64,000 nucleotides of DNA, taken from positions 1 to 64,000 of the forward strand of contig NZ_JAHKQL010000009.1 of the NCBI RefSeq assembly GCF_018861005.1, given 5' to 3'. A model generated the notes under the pieces. It did no database searches, was not told the origin of the DNA, and saw only the letters and a program-made list of their open reading frames with translations. Origin of the DNA: Polaribacter vadi. GTDB lineage: Bacteria > Bacteroidota > Bacteroidia > Flavobacteriales > Flavobacteriaceae. This document shows, one piece after another, positions 25,839 through 34,216 of the stretch (position 1 is the stretch's first letter; each line of letters opens with the position of its first letter). The position numbers were made by a program, and so were the translations under genes.

Positions 25839-25944
25839 AATTTTAATTATAAATTAAACGCTTAAAATTGCTTTTTAAGCAACTTTTAACTTTTAGTAAA
25901 TGTTTTATTAACATTAAAATCAACTCAAATAAATAAAAACATTT

Positions 25945-26055
25945 TATTTTTGCATAAATAAAAATTAACTATTAAAAAGAAAGAGTATAAGAAAAAAAGA
26001 AGTGTAAAAAATTTGAATTGATTAGTTAAAACCTCAATGTAAATTGAGGTTTTTT
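25945..26055 (+). ncRNA. Possible small RNA of about 100 nt
   Basis: A -7-like TATTTTTG (25945-25952) is followed about 75 bases later by a terminator hairpin (AAAACCTCAAT / ATTGAGGTTTTTT, 26028-26055). The span has no ORF. No TTG is seen at the usual -33 spacing, so promoter support is weak. This is a candidate, not a recognised family. Confidence 0.25.
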
Positions 26056-26428
26056 CTATTTATATAGCTTTTGTTCTTTGTAATTCTACAAGATGATTTC
26101 CTAATTTTTTATTGAAATAAAATAATTTTCACAAATAATTTTTATACTCTTAATGTTAAATTAATCTAAGATATTGCATTGTTTTTATAAGAATAAGGTA
26201 ATTGCTTAAATTACTCTTACAATCTTTATTTTCTATTATTAATACAATTGTATTTTAATAATTATTAACACTTTTTTGATAGTTTATCTTTAATGTTAAC
26301 CCTTTTAAAAAAGTACCCAAACTAACTAAAACTACATGTTTTTATAACATTTACTTTAGCTTTTAAAATTATACTTCTATTAATTTTACAGTGTTAAATA
26401 ATAATACCTAAAAACAAAATATAATAAA

Positions 26429-26770
26429 ATGAAAAAGCTATCTATTGTAATTTTACTAACTTTTATGACTGTGTTTTCTACTTTTTCTAATAATGATGAA
26501 AGAGTAAAAAAAGAGGTAAATAATCGATTAAGAGTTAAGATTGAAAACTTATTAGGAGACTATCAAAATATTTTAGATAATACAGAAGAAAAAGCTTCTA
26601 TTAAATTTATCATTAACAGACAAGGAGAAATTATTGTGTTATCAGTTAACACAGAAAAAGAAAACATAGCCAAGTTTATAAAAAGAAAATTAAACTATAA
26701 AGTGGCTACAATTAAAAATGTAAAATTTTTAAGAACCTATACACTACCTGTAAAGTTTGTGAAAGAGTAA
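26429..26770 (+). CDS. Small secreted protein, conserved in Flavobacteriia
   Basis: 113 residues with a signal peptide (MKKLSIVILLTFMTVFSTFS) and a mature domain of about 90 residues. ASIKFIINRQGEIIVLSV followed by KRKLNYKVATIKNVK and YTLPVKFVKE has the strand-helix-strand look of a TonB C-terminal-like domain, but there is no membrane anchor or Pro-rich spacer. It is probably a periplasmic protein of unknown role. It stands alone with a long AT-rich upstream region and its own terminator. Confidence 0.75.
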   Translation: MKKLSIVILLTFMTVFSTFSNNDERVKKEVNNRLRVKIENLLGDYQNILDNTEEKASIKFIINRQGEIIVLSVNTEKENIAKFIKRKLNYKVATIKNVKFLRTYTLPVKFVKE

Positions 26771-26819
26771 TATTTTTTAAAATATTTGAATTTGAATTGG
26801 TTAATTAAAGCTTTTAGCT

Positions 26820-26848
26820 TAGCCTCAACAATTGTTGGGGCTTTTTTG
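26820..26848 (+). terminator. Terminator between the small secreted protein gene and hflX
   Basis: Stem AGCCTCAACA / TGTTGGGGCT (with G-T pairing) followed by TTTTTT, about 50 bases after the stop at 26770. An ATTTGAATT-type stretch precedes it, as at the two hairpins upstream. Confidence 0.7.
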
Positions 26849-26872
26849 GGTTTTAAAATAAAGAATAGTTTG

Positions 26873-26880
26873 TATTTTTG
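26873..26880 (+). promoter_or_regulatory. Promoter -7 element of hflX
   Basis: TATTTTTG, matching TAnnTTTG, lies 6 bases before the chosen ATG at 26887. The leader would be only a few bases. Confidence 0.45.
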
Positions 26881-26886
26881 TATTAT

Positions 26887-28098
26887 ATGATAGATCAAAA
26901 AGAAGCCATTTCAGAAAAAGCTGTTTTAATTGGTGTAATTACACAACAGCAAGATGAAGCAAAGTCTACAGAATATTTAGATGAGTTAGAGTTTTTAACA
27001 TCAACTGCAGGTGGAGTTGCTGTAAAACGTTTTGTGCAAAAAATGGAAAGACCTAATCCTAAAACATTTTTAGGCGCTGGTAAATTAGAAGATGTTAGAG
27101 CTTATATTCATTCCAATCATATTGGTACTGCCATTTTTGATGATGAATTATCGCCAGCACAATTACGTAATATAGAGAAAATTTTAGATTGTAAAATTTT
27201 AGATAGAACCAATTTAATTTTAGATATTTTTGCTCAAAGAGCACAAACAAGCTCTGCTAAAACTCAGGTAGAATTAGCACAAAGCGAATATTTATTACCT
27301 CGTTTAACGAGACTTTGGACACACCTTGATAAACAGAAAGGTGGTATTGGTATGCGTGGACCTGGAGAAACAGAAATAGAAACAGATAGACGTATTATTC
27401 GTGATAAAATATCTTTACTAAAAAAACGATTAAAAGTCATTGATAAACAAATGTCAGTTCAGCGCAAGAATCGTGGTAAAATGGTTCGTGTGGCTTTAGT
27501 TGGGTATACCAATGTTGGTAAATCTACCTTAATGAACGTAATTAGTAAAAGTGATGTTTTTGCCGAAAATAAACTTTTTGCAACCTTAGATACTACAGTT
27601 CGTAAAGTAGTTATTAAGAATATTCCGTTCTTAATGACAGATACTGTTGGGTTTATTAGAAAACTGCCAACACAATTGGTAGAGTCTTTTAAATCTACCT
27701 TAGATGAAGTTCGTGAAGCAGATTTGTTGTTACATGTGGTTGATATTTCTCATCCTAATTTTGAAGATCATATTGCTTCTGTAAATGATATTTTAAGAGA
27801 TATAAAAAGTGATGACAAACCTACTTTAATGGTATTTAATAAGATTGATGCTTATGCACACGAAACTATTGATGAGGATGATCTAGAAACAGAAAAAGGT
27901 AAAGAACATTATACTTTAAAAGACTGGAAAAAAACCTGGATGAATAAAAATGAGGTTGAATCTATTTTTATTTCTGCTTTAAATAAAGAAAATCTAGACG
28001 ATTTTAAAGACAAAACTTACGAAGAAGTAAAGAAAATACACATTCAACGTTTTCCTTATAACGACTTTTTGTACTATGAGTATAAAGAGGAGGAATAG
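26887..28098 (+). CDS. hflX: GTPase HflX
   Basis: 403 residues. An N-terminal HflX domain (about 20-200) contains NPKTFLGAGKLEDV, ILDIFAQRAQTSSAKTQVEL and GPGETEIETDRRIIRDKI. The G domain follows, with G1 GYTNVGKST, G3 DTVGF and G4 NKID. HflX binds the 50S subunit and splits or rescues stalled ribosomes under stress. I chose ATG 26887 over the in-frame TTG at 26878. It overlaps the next gene by 23 bases. Confidence 0.95.
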   Translation: MIDQKEAISEKAVLIGVITQQQDEAKSTEYLDELEFLTSTAGGVAVKRFVQKMERPNPKTFLGAGKLEDVRAYIHSNHIGTAIFDDELSPAQLRNIEKILDCKILDRTNLILDIFAQRAQTSSAKTQVELAQSEYLLPRLTRLWTHLDKQKGGIGMRGPGETEIETDRRIIRDKISLLKKRLKVIDKQMSVQRKNRGKMVRVALVGYTNVGKSTLMNVISKSDVFAENKLFATLDTTVRKVVIKNIPFLMTDTVGFIRKLPTQLVESFKSTLDEVREADLLLHVVDISHPNFEDHIASVNDILRDIKSDDKPTLMVFNKIDAYAHETIDEDDLETEKGKEHYTLKDWKKTWMNKNEVESIFISALNKENLDDFKDKTYEEVKKIHIQRFPYNDFLYYEYKEEE

Positions 28099-28615
28099 TT
28101 TTTTTAATATTAGATGTTTTAAACAGCTAGTAATTTTATTTTTAATAATATTCTTGGTTTCTGGTTTTTCTAAAAAATCTGTTTTTAGAAAAATACAGAA
28201 ACCCTCTGTTTTAGTTTTACCTCCCTATGATTTAAATGCCAATGGAGGTTTTTCTCCTGAAATACAAGATATATTAGAAACAAATTTTAGCAATAATTTT
28301 GAAATAATTCTGATAAATTTTCCTTTCAAGAAACTTATACAGGTTCCATATCAAAATGTATACGATAAAAAATATTGTAAATTAATTTCAGAAAAAATAA
28401 ATGTTGATTTTATAATAATGTCGAAAATTGACCTAAAAGATATTCTGAAACAGAATAAAAAATGGGACTTAAATTTTAGAGTTTATAATGTTAAAGAAAA
28501 TCAACAAATAGCTTCTAAATTAAAAGGTAAAGATTTGTCTTATGATCAAATAGAGGATAAGATTCAAAATAATTACCAAATTTTAGTTGATGAAATGTCA
28601 GGATTCAAAAAATAA
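28076..28615 (+). CDS. Secreted hypothetical protein
   Basis: 179 residues with a basic start and a hydrophobic segment at about 16-31 (QLVILFLIIFLVSGFS), probably a signal peptide or anchor. The mature part has SVLVLPPYDLNANGGF, FEIILINFPFK, and INVDFIIMSKIDLKDI, an alpha-beta pattern that loosely recalls CsgG/FlgT-like periplasmic domains. I do not assign a family. The ATG overlaps hflX by 23 bases, which supports coupling but also leaves the start uncertain. Confidence 0.6.
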   Translation: MSIKRRNSFFNIRCFKQLVILFLIIFLVSGFSKKSVFRKIQKPSVLVLPPYDLNANGGFSPEIQDILETNFSNNFEIILINFPFKKLIQVPYQNVYDKKYCKLISEKINVDFIIMSKIDLKDILKQNKKWDLNFRVYNVKENQQIASKLKGKDLSYDQIEDKIQNNYQILVDEMSGFKK

Positions 28616-28619
28616 TTAT

Positions 28620-29735
28620 TTATCCCTTTTTATCTTCCTCAATAATACCCATTCTTTTGGCGCGATTTTCCCAAGATTTTCTTGCATAAGATTGTAAATC
28701 TGCAATATTATCGGTTTCGTCCATAATTTCTAAACCTAATAAAGTTTCTATAACATCTTCTTGAGAAACTAATCCGCTTACAGAACCATACTCATCTACA
28801 ACTAAAGCAATATGTTCTTTTTCTTTAATCAATTTATCAAACAAATCTGCAATAGATAAATCTCTGTTTGTAATTAGAATATCTCTTCTAATTGTTGCTA
28901 AAGTTTCAGAACCTTTACCATTAATTATAGCTTCTAATAAATTATCTTTTAAGAAAAAACCTGTAATTTCATCTGGATTTTCTTTAAAAACCGGAATTCT
29001 AGAAAAACGTAAATTTTTATGATCGTTGTAAAAAGCTTGTATAGTTTGGCTTTCATCAGCAGTTTCTAAAACCGTTCTTGGGGTCATTACATCATTTACT
29101 TTTATCTCTTTAAAACCTAAAAGATTTCGAATTACTTTACTTTCATTCTTTTGAAAAACGCCATCTTTTTCAGCCATTTCTGTCATTACTAAAAAGCCTT
29201 CTCTACTTAAAATACTTCCATGGCCTTTACCACCAATTAATTTTGTAGTAAGCTGTAAAACCCAAAGAATACCTGTCCATTTTAACGGAAAAATCATAAT
29301 GTTTAAGGCTTTAGAAGTAAAGTTAGATAATTGTTTCCAGTAAGTTGCACCAATGGTTTTTGGAATAATTTCTGAAGCTACTAATATTAGAATTGTCATT
29401 ATTGTAGAAACAACACCAACCATTATATCTTCTGTAAACTCAAAGCCTAAAATACTACTTGTGGTAGTTCCGTACATTTCTGCGTAAGCAACTTTTGCTT
29501 GTACACCTACTAAAATTGCACCTACAGTATGTGCAATTGTGTTAATTGTTAAAATAGCAATTAAAGGTTTGTCTACGTCTTTCTTTAAAGTTTCTAATTC
29601 ACTTGCGTAACTTTCACCTTCGCTCTTTTTTAGGTTGATAAAAGTAGGAGTAATACTTAATAAGACTGCTTCTAAAATAGAACACAGAAATGAGAAAAAA
29701 ATAGATATTGTTGCGTAAATTATTAATAAGGTCAT
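28620..29735 (-). CDS. CNNM/HlyC-CorC family membrane protein with CBS domains
   Basis: 371 residues. A DUF21/CNNM membrane domain with three to four helices (about 1-165; CSILEAVLLSITPTFIN, ASEIIPKTIGATYW) and a CBS pair (about 190-345; MTPRTVLETA, VVDEYGSVSGLVSQEDVIETL). It lacks the CorC_HlyC C-terminal domain present in gldE at 17009-18340, a paralogue in this window. The family is implicated in Mg/Co or Na-coupled ion transport. It converges with the gene at 28076. Confidence 0.9.
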   Translation of the reverse strand: MTLLIIYATISIFFSFLCSILEAVLLSITPTFINLKKSEGESYASELETLKKDVDKPLIAILTINTIAHTVGAILVGVQAKVAYAEMYGTTTSSILGFEFTEDIMVGVVSTIMTILILVASEIIPKTIGATYWKQLSNFTSKALNIMIFPLKWTGILWVLQLTTKLIGGKGHGSILSREGFLVMTEMAEKDGVFQKNESKVIRNLLGFKEIKVNDVMTPRTVLETADESQTIQAFYNDHKNLRFSRIPVFKENPDEITGFFLKDNLLEAIINGKGSETLATIRRDILITNRDLSIADLFDKLIKEKEHIALVVDEYGSVSGLVSQEDVIETLLGLEIMDETDNIADLQSYARKSWENRAKRMGIIEEDKKG

Positions 29736-29771
29736 CCACAGAAATTTAAGTTACAAAAGTAATTAAAATAA

Positions 29772-29797
29772 AAAACCTCAAGAATTTCTTGAGGTTT
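29772..29797 (-). terminator. Terminator between DUF3078 and CNNM genes
   Basis: Stem AAACCTCAAGAA / TTCTTGAGGTTT with an A-run on one side, downstream of the reverse-strand DUF3078 gene's neighbour boundary. It could separate the two transcription units. Confidence 0.55.
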
Positions 29798-29821
29798 AAT
29801 ATATATTATTTTTTTATTTAA

Positions 29822-30727
29822 TTAAAAAGCATAGCTTAAACCAAATAACCAGTAAGATTGTAATTTGTTATCTTCTGCGCCTAAATCTACTCCTTGAAAG
29901 TTTGCTGCTTCTTGTTTGTTGTTTCTTAAACCAAGCTCAAAACCTAAACCAATGCCTTTCCAGATTGTGTAACCAAAAGAGTTGGTCCATGTCCAGTTAG
30001 ATAAATCACCATCTTTATAGCTTTGAAACATAGATAAGTTAGATTTTACACTTAAACCTTTGTATTTGTTTGTGTAATCTGCAACAATTTTTGCACCTAA
30101 AGAAGATTCAAAAACAGTATCTCCACTACTAAATACAAAATTGTAGTTTCCTGGGTGTATAACTACTACTAAATGGCTTGTTGGTGTCCAAGTTGCACCA
30201 GCACCTAGATCTAAATAACCAGGGTCATTAAAATTGTCTAATAATGTTGTTCTGTATTCACCTAAAGCAGAAATTGCCCATTTTTTATTTAATCTTTTAC
30301 CATACAAAGAAGAAATTGTAAAAACGTCTGTTGCAGTTTCGAATTTATCAGAATCTGTAGGGTCGTCTTTATCATCAATTTTAACCCAACCTAAATTAAT
30401 TGTACCAGAGTTTCTCCAGAAAAAATCTTCTTCAATTAGATTTGCAAATCCGTTAACAGTAATACCAATATTACCTGCAGATGTATTTGGGGCAGTTCTT
30501 GCATACCAATTGTTAAAACCAGATAAACTAGCACCAATAGTACCAAAAGCACCTTTTCTCCAGCCAGGTAATGCATCAATTTTAGCTTGTAAAGCTTTTA
30601 CTTCTCCTTGTAATTTAGCAATTTGAGCTTTTTTAGGAGCTTGTTCTTTTTTTAATTCTTCAGCAGTTTGTGCATTTGCAGTAAAGCTAATGCATACTAA
30701 TAATAGTAGAATAGAAAGTTTTTTCAT
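29822..30727 (-). CDS. DUF3078 outer-membrane protein
   Basis: 301 residues with a signal peptide cut after Ala-Asn-Ala (SFTANAQTAEEL). A short coiled coil follows (about 22-55, KKAQIAKLQGEVKALQAKID), then a beta-rich region ending YWLFGLSYAF, the aromatic C-terminus typical of outer-membrane barrels. The family is DUF3078, which is found in Bacteroidota and has no known function. A second DUF3078 protein is encoded 67 bases upstream. The coiled coil may place the protein in an oligomer or against the cell wall. Confidence 0.85.
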   Translation of the reverse strand: MKKLSILLLLVCISFTANAQTAEELKKEQAPKKAQIAKLQGEVKALQAKIDALPGWRKGAFGTIGASLSGFNNWYARTAPNTSAGNIGITVNGFANLIEEDFFWRNSGTINLGWVKIDDKDDPTDSDKFETATDVFTISSLYGKRLNKKWAISALGEYRTTLLDNFNDPGYLDLGAGATWTPTSHLVVVIHPGNYNFVFSSGDTVFESSLGAKIVADYTNKYKGLSVKSNLSMFQSYKDGDLSNWTWTNSFGYTIWKGIGLGFELGLRNNKQEAANFQGVDLGAEDNKLQSYWLFGLSYAF

Positions 30728-30794
30728 TTTTTTGTTTTTACTTTTAAAAAATAAGCGTGCAAAAGTACACTTTATTCTTTAGACAATAAATTTA

Positions 30795-31655
30795 TTAATA
30801 AGTCACTTTATCATGAAAATTATAATTAACACCTAAGCCAAATAATTGTTTAAATTGAATTCTACTAGAAGCATTATCATCAATAATAGTATGAAAAGTC
30901 ATAAGCATTTTAATAGATTTGTTTACTGTAAAACGAATATTTGTTTGATAATCAGTATCTATATTGCCAATGTTTGCTAAATAATCAGAATAAAGCGTTA
31001 AGATATTTTCCATCTGAATATTTTCCATCAATTTAAATTTATAATAGCCAGATAAGTTAAAACCTAAACTAAAAGCGGTATTTCTACCATCATCTACACC
31101 AAATTGACCAGAAAAATCATCGTTAACAAAAGTGTATCTTGCAGTTCCTGGTGCAATATTAACATTTAAATTGTCCGATTTTTTCCATAACATACCAGGT
31201 CCAAAAGTTAAATATGCAGGCGATAAAAAGTCAGAAACAGCAACTTTAGGCTCAACATTGTAATTAAAACCCTCTGAGTATTGTGATTTAAAATTGCTGA
31301 TAAAAGAAAAAAACCAATATGTGGTTGTTTTAATACCAAGTACAGAATTTAATTCGAAACGATCGTCCGTTTTTCTCCAACCATTTTCGCTTAAATGACT
31401 TAATCCGTAACTGGTTATTAGTCTAGTATCCCAGTTCACGTTATTTTTTTTGTAATTAAAATCGTAATTCACGTTAAAGTTACTAGCTATTGTATTTTCT
31501 CCTCCTGAAGACCAATTAGAAAATGAAGATTGATTAAAAACAAAAGTAAATTTGCCATTAATTTTCCATTTGGGTTGTGGTTCTTCTTTTTTCTTTTTTT
31601 GAGATAAAACGCTTACAGAGCTTAAAAAGAAAAGCAATAGCAATAAATTTTTCAC
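30795..31655 (-). CDS. DUF3078 outer-membrane protein (second copy)
   Basis: 286 residues. The signal peptide starts at GTG 31655 (KNLLLLLFFLSSVSVLSQ). An in-frame TTG at 31679 would add 8 residues and weaken the signal. The mature protein starts with a Lys-rich stretch, then WKINGKFTFVFNQSSFSNW, a typical DUF3078 opening. Alternating strands run to the end (FGLGVNYNFHDKVTY). It lacks the coiled coil of its neighbour. It comes 32 bases after the DUF2480 gene on the same strand and may share its transcript. Confidence 0.82.
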   Translation of the reverse strand: MKNLLLLLFFLSSVSVLSQKKKKEEPQPKWKINGKFTFVFNQSSFSNWSSGGENTIASNFNVNYDFNYKKNNVNWDTRLITSYGLSHLSENGWRKTDDRFELNSVLGIKTTTYWFFSFISNFKSQYSEGFNYNVEPKVAVSDFLSPAYLTFGPGMLWKKSDNLNVNIAPGTARYTFVNDDFSGQFGVDDGRNTAFSLGFNLSGYYKFKLMENIQMENILTLYSDYLANIGNIDTDYQTNIRFTVNKSIKMLMTFHTIIDDNASSRIQFKQLFGLGVNYNFHDKVTY

Positions 31656-31687
31656 GATATAAAACTTTAAATTACACAAAAATAAAA

Positions 31688-32194
31688 TTAATTTTTAGAC
31701 TTATAAAGAGGTACTGTTGAGCAAGCTTCGCCAAACATAATTGACTTTGCAATAGGTTGTAGTTTTTCAATTAAAAAAGCAAATGCTGATGCTGGTATAG
31801 GTTTTTCTGCACAACCTTTTATAATTACAGGCTTATTAGCAAAATCTCTTAAATCTAAAAAACCAATTAATTCTTGATATATTACAGTTTCTAATAATTC
31901 TAAATCGCCAATTACTACTTTATTTGCAAAAGGTATTAATTCTGAAGCGACTAGCATAAAAGCCCAAGAAGGCACAATAGCATCTACAGAACAATTTACA
32001 GCTACAAAAGAATTTTTGTACTGTTCCCAATTATGGTTTTTTACTGAATCTCTAAAGTCTTTTTCTTTTAGAATTAACTCTTCATAAAGCCAATCTTTAA
32101 TATCAAACAAAACTCTTTTTCCTTCAGGATAAATTTCTTCTAAATCAAAAGTTTTTAGTTTGCTATTGGCAACTCTATTTATAATTTCTTCCAT
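31688..32194 (-). CDS. DUF2480 family protein
   Basis: A 168-residue cytoplasmic protein of the DUF2480 family, a Bacteroidota family of unknown function. It starts MEEIINRVANSKLKTFDLEE, has VAVNCSVDAIVPSWAFMLVA in the middle and VIIKGCAEKPIPASAFAFLI near the end, with three Cys in conserved-looking settings (NCS, GCA, EACS). It is routinely next to SUF Fe-S assembly genes and follows the SufT-like gene here, so a role in Fe-S biology is a reasonable inference. Confidence 0.9.
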   Translation of the reverse strand: MEEIINRVANSKLKTFDLEEIYPEGKRVLFDIKDWLYEELILKEKDFRDSVKNHNWEQYKNSFVAVNCSVDAIVPSWAFMLVASELIPFANKVVIGDLELLETVIYQELIGFLDLRDFANKPVIIKGCAEKPIPASAFAFLIEKLQPIAKSIMFGEACSTVPLYKSKN

Positions 32195-32234
32195 TTTTCT
32201 TTAAGTTTCAAAGTTTCAAAGTTTTTTTAGTTTT

Positions 32235-32269
32235 GAATACTGAATACTGAATACTGAATACTGAATACT
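32235..32269. repeat. Five tandem copies of GAATACT
   Basis: GAATACT repeated five times without error, ending inside the stop codon of the SufT-like gene (32268-32270). An octamer repeat AAGTTTCA lies just upstream at about 32204-32221. Heptamer arrays like this are prone to copy-number change. Confidence 0.95.
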
Positions 32270-32588
32270 AAAGCATACCTAATTCTAGTTTTGCTTCTTC
32301 ACTCATCATTTCTTGGGTCCAAGTTGGGTCGAAAGTAATTTCTACCTCACACTCGTTTATCTCTTTTAATGTTTTTACTTTATCTTCAACTTCTACAGGT
32401 AAAGTTTCTGCAACAGGGCAGTTTGGCGATGTTAAGGTCATTAATATTTTTGCATTGTTTTCATCAGAAACAAAAACATCATAAATTAAACCTAACTCGT
32501 AAATGTCAACTGGTATTTCTGGATCAAATATGGTTTTTAAAACTCTTATAATTTTATCTCCTATTTCTTCTAATTCTTTGTCTGTCAT
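32268..32588 (-). CDS. SufT/MIP18-type DUF59 protein
   Basis: 106 residues of the DUF59 (MIP18, SufT, PaaD-like) family, with IKVLKTIFDPEIPVDIYELGL-like opening (here VLKTIFDPEIPVDIYELG), LMTLTSPNCPVAETLPVEV with the conserved Cys, and VEITFDPTWTQEMMSEEAK. Such proteins help deliver Fe-S clusters to targets. It is next to sufE and DUF2480, the usual SUF surroundings. Its stop codon is inside a heptamer repeat. Confidence 0.92.
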   Translation of the reverse strand: MTDKELEEIGDKIIRVLKTIFDPEIPVDIYELGLIYDVFVSDENNAKILMTLTSPNCPVAETLPVEVEDKVKTLKEINECEVEITFDPTWTQEMMSEEAKLELGML

Positions 32589-32624
32589 TCTGTTGTTGTG
32601 TTATTCCTAAAATTATTAGGAAAC

Positions 32625-33050
32625 TTAATTAGCTAATTTAGTTTGTTGCGCAATTGCGTACATTTTTATCTGTTTTACCATAGAAACTAAGCCGTTTGCT
32701 CTTGTTGGCGATAAATGTTCTTTTAAGCCAATTTCATCAATAAAATTTGTATCAGCATTTAAAATATCTGTTGGTTTTTGTTCAGAAAAAACGCGCAATA
32801 ATAATGCCACAATTCCTTTTGTTAAAATTGCATCACTATCTGCTGTATATTTTATGGTATCGTTTTCTAATTCAGAGTAGAGCCAAACTTTAGATTGGCA
32901 TCCTTTTATTAAGTTTTCATCTAATTTGTATTGAGCATCAATAATTGGTAAAGATTTACCTAATTCTATAATGTATTCATAACGCTCCATCCAATCATCA
33001 AACATAGAAAACTCATCAATAATTTCTTCTTGTATTTCTTTGATAGTCAT
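32625..33050 (-). CDS. sufE: SufE family Fe-S cluster sulfur acceptor
   Basis: 141 residues with the active-site Cys in LIKGCQSKVWLYSEL and the C-terminal GLVSMVKQIKMYA. SufE accepts persulfide sulfur from SufS and passes it to the SufBCD scaffold. It starts the SufE, DUF59, DUF2480, DUF3078, DUF3078 series on the minus strand; sufBCDS are not in the window. The 181-base gap to the divergent PfkB gene contains the promoter region. Confidence 0.94.
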   Translation of the reverse strand: MTIKEIQEEIIDEFSMFDDWMERYEYIIELGKSLPIIDAQYKLDENLIKGCQSKVWLYSELENDTIKYTADSDAILTKGIVALLLRVFSEQKPTDILNADTNFIDEIGLKEHLSPTRANGLVSMVKQIKMYAIAQQTKLAN

Positions 33051-33198
33051 TTTTAAAACTTATTTTTGCCTTTTGTAATTTATTGTACAATAATCGTGCA
33101 AAATTAGGCATAAAAAGGCATTTTATGTCTTAATAATATAAAAGAAAGATTTTTTATTAACAAACTATAGAGAGAGTAATGTTTCTCTTAATTTAAAA

Positions 33199-33221
33199 AT
33201 CCCTTCTTTTTTAGAAGGATT
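33199..33221 (+). promoter_or_regulatory. Small hairpin in PfkB-gene leader
   Basis: AATCC(C)TTCT-TTTTT-AGAAGGATT just 10 bases before the ATG at 33232. It may affect translation start; nothing further can be read from it. Confidence 0.35.
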
Positions 33222-33231
33222 AGAGCAATTT

Positions 33232-34158
33232 ATGAGTAAATTATTGGCAGTTGGTACTGTAGCATTTGATGCAATTGAAACACCTTTTGGTAAAACTGAT
33301 AAAATTTTAGGAGGTTCAGGAACTTTTGTAGGTTTAGCTGCAAGCACTTTTGGTATTGAAACAGGTGTTGTTTCTGTTGTTGGCGGAGATTTTCCTGATG
33401 ATTATCTTAAAATGATGAATGCTAAAGGAATTAATACTGATGGTGTAGAGGTAATTAAAGAAGGAAAAACGTTTTTTTGGAGTGGTAAATATCATAATGA
33501 TATGAACTCTAGAGATACTTTAGTTACAGAATTAAATGTGTTAGAAAACTTTAAACCAATTGTGCCAGAAAGTTTTAAAGATGCAGGTATTGTAATGTTG
33601 GGTAATTTACACCCCTTAACACAAGCTTCTGTTTTAGACCAAATGACGGAAAGACCAAAACTAGTTGTTTTAGATACAATGAATTTTTGGATGGATATTG
33701 CATTGGCAGATTTGCATACTGTTTTAAAAAGAGTAGATGTAATTACTATTAATGATGAGGAAGCACGTCAGCTTTCTGGAGAATATTCTTTGGTAAATGC
33801 AGCAAAGAAAATTCACGAAATGGGGCCTAAATATGTAGTAATTAAAAAAGGAGAACATGGAGCTTTATTATTTAGCGAAGGAAAAATGTTTTTTGCACCA
33901 GCTTTACCTTTAGCAGAAGTTTTTGATCCAACAGGTGCAGGAGATACTTTTGCAGGTGGTTTTTGTGGCTATTTAGCAAAAACAGAAAACATCTCTTTTG
34001 AGAATATGAAAAACGCTATTATTTACGGTTCTAATTTAGCCTCTTTTTGTGTAGAGAAATTTGGTACAGAACGTATGCAAGAGTTAACCCAAGATGAAGT
34101 AAGAGTTCGATTACAAGCTTTTAGGGAATTAACTCAATTTGATATAAACATTTCATAA
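33232..34158 (+). CDS. PfkB-family carbohydrate kinase
   Basis: 308 residues. A ribokinase-fold kinase with the N-terminal GGSGTFVGLAASTFG, the mid-section VVLDTMNFWMDIA and the PfkB anion-hole motif FDPTGAGDTFAGGFCGYL (catalytic Asp near 235). It phosphorylates a sugar or nucleoside-like substrate, but the substrate is not predictable. There is no transporter next to it. It ends at a strong terminator before the PurF-like gene. Confidence 0.9.
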   Translation: MSKLLAVGTVAFDAIETPFGKTDKILGGSGTFVGLAASTFGIETGVVSVVGGDFPDDYLKMMNAKGINTDGVEVIKEGKTFFWSGKYHNDMNSRDTLVTELNVLENFKPIVPESFKDAGIVMLGNLHPLTQASVLDQMTERPKLVVLDTMNFWMDIALADLHTVLKRVDVITINDEEARQLSGEYSLVNAAKKIHEMGPKYVVIKKGEHGALLFSEGKMFFAPALPLAEVFDPTGAGDTFAGGFCGYLAKTENISFENMKNAIIYGSNLASFCVEKFGTERMQELTQDEVRVRLQAFRELTQFDINIS

Positions 34159-34161
34159 TTT

Positions 34162-34189
34162 AATCCGCGGTTTTTGCTGCGGATTTTTT
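34162..34189 (+). terminator. Terminator after PfkB-family gene
   Basis: Stem AATCCGC / GCGGATT with loop GGTTTTTGCT and a T-run, starting 4 bases after the stop. Confidence 0.8.
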
Positions 34190-34216
34190 ATTTCAATAAC
34201 ATAAAATATTACTATA

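Larger units (their letters stand above)
25630..26428. other. AT-rich intergenic region with two terminator-like hairpins
   Basis: Nearly 800 bases without a convincing gene. It holds hairpins at 25811-25838 and 26028-26055, each with a CCTCAA...TTGAGG stem. A promoter-like TATTTTTG lies at 25945-25952, so an RNA of about 100 nt ending at 26055 is possible. Each hairpin is preceded by an ATTTGAATT stretch. The rest is over 75% A+T, with poly-A/T runs and no ORF above 30 codons that looks real. Confidence 0.6.

Noticed and set aside
32235..32269. CRISPR-like array
   Set aside because: The units are 7 bases with no spacers; it is a simple tandem repeat.
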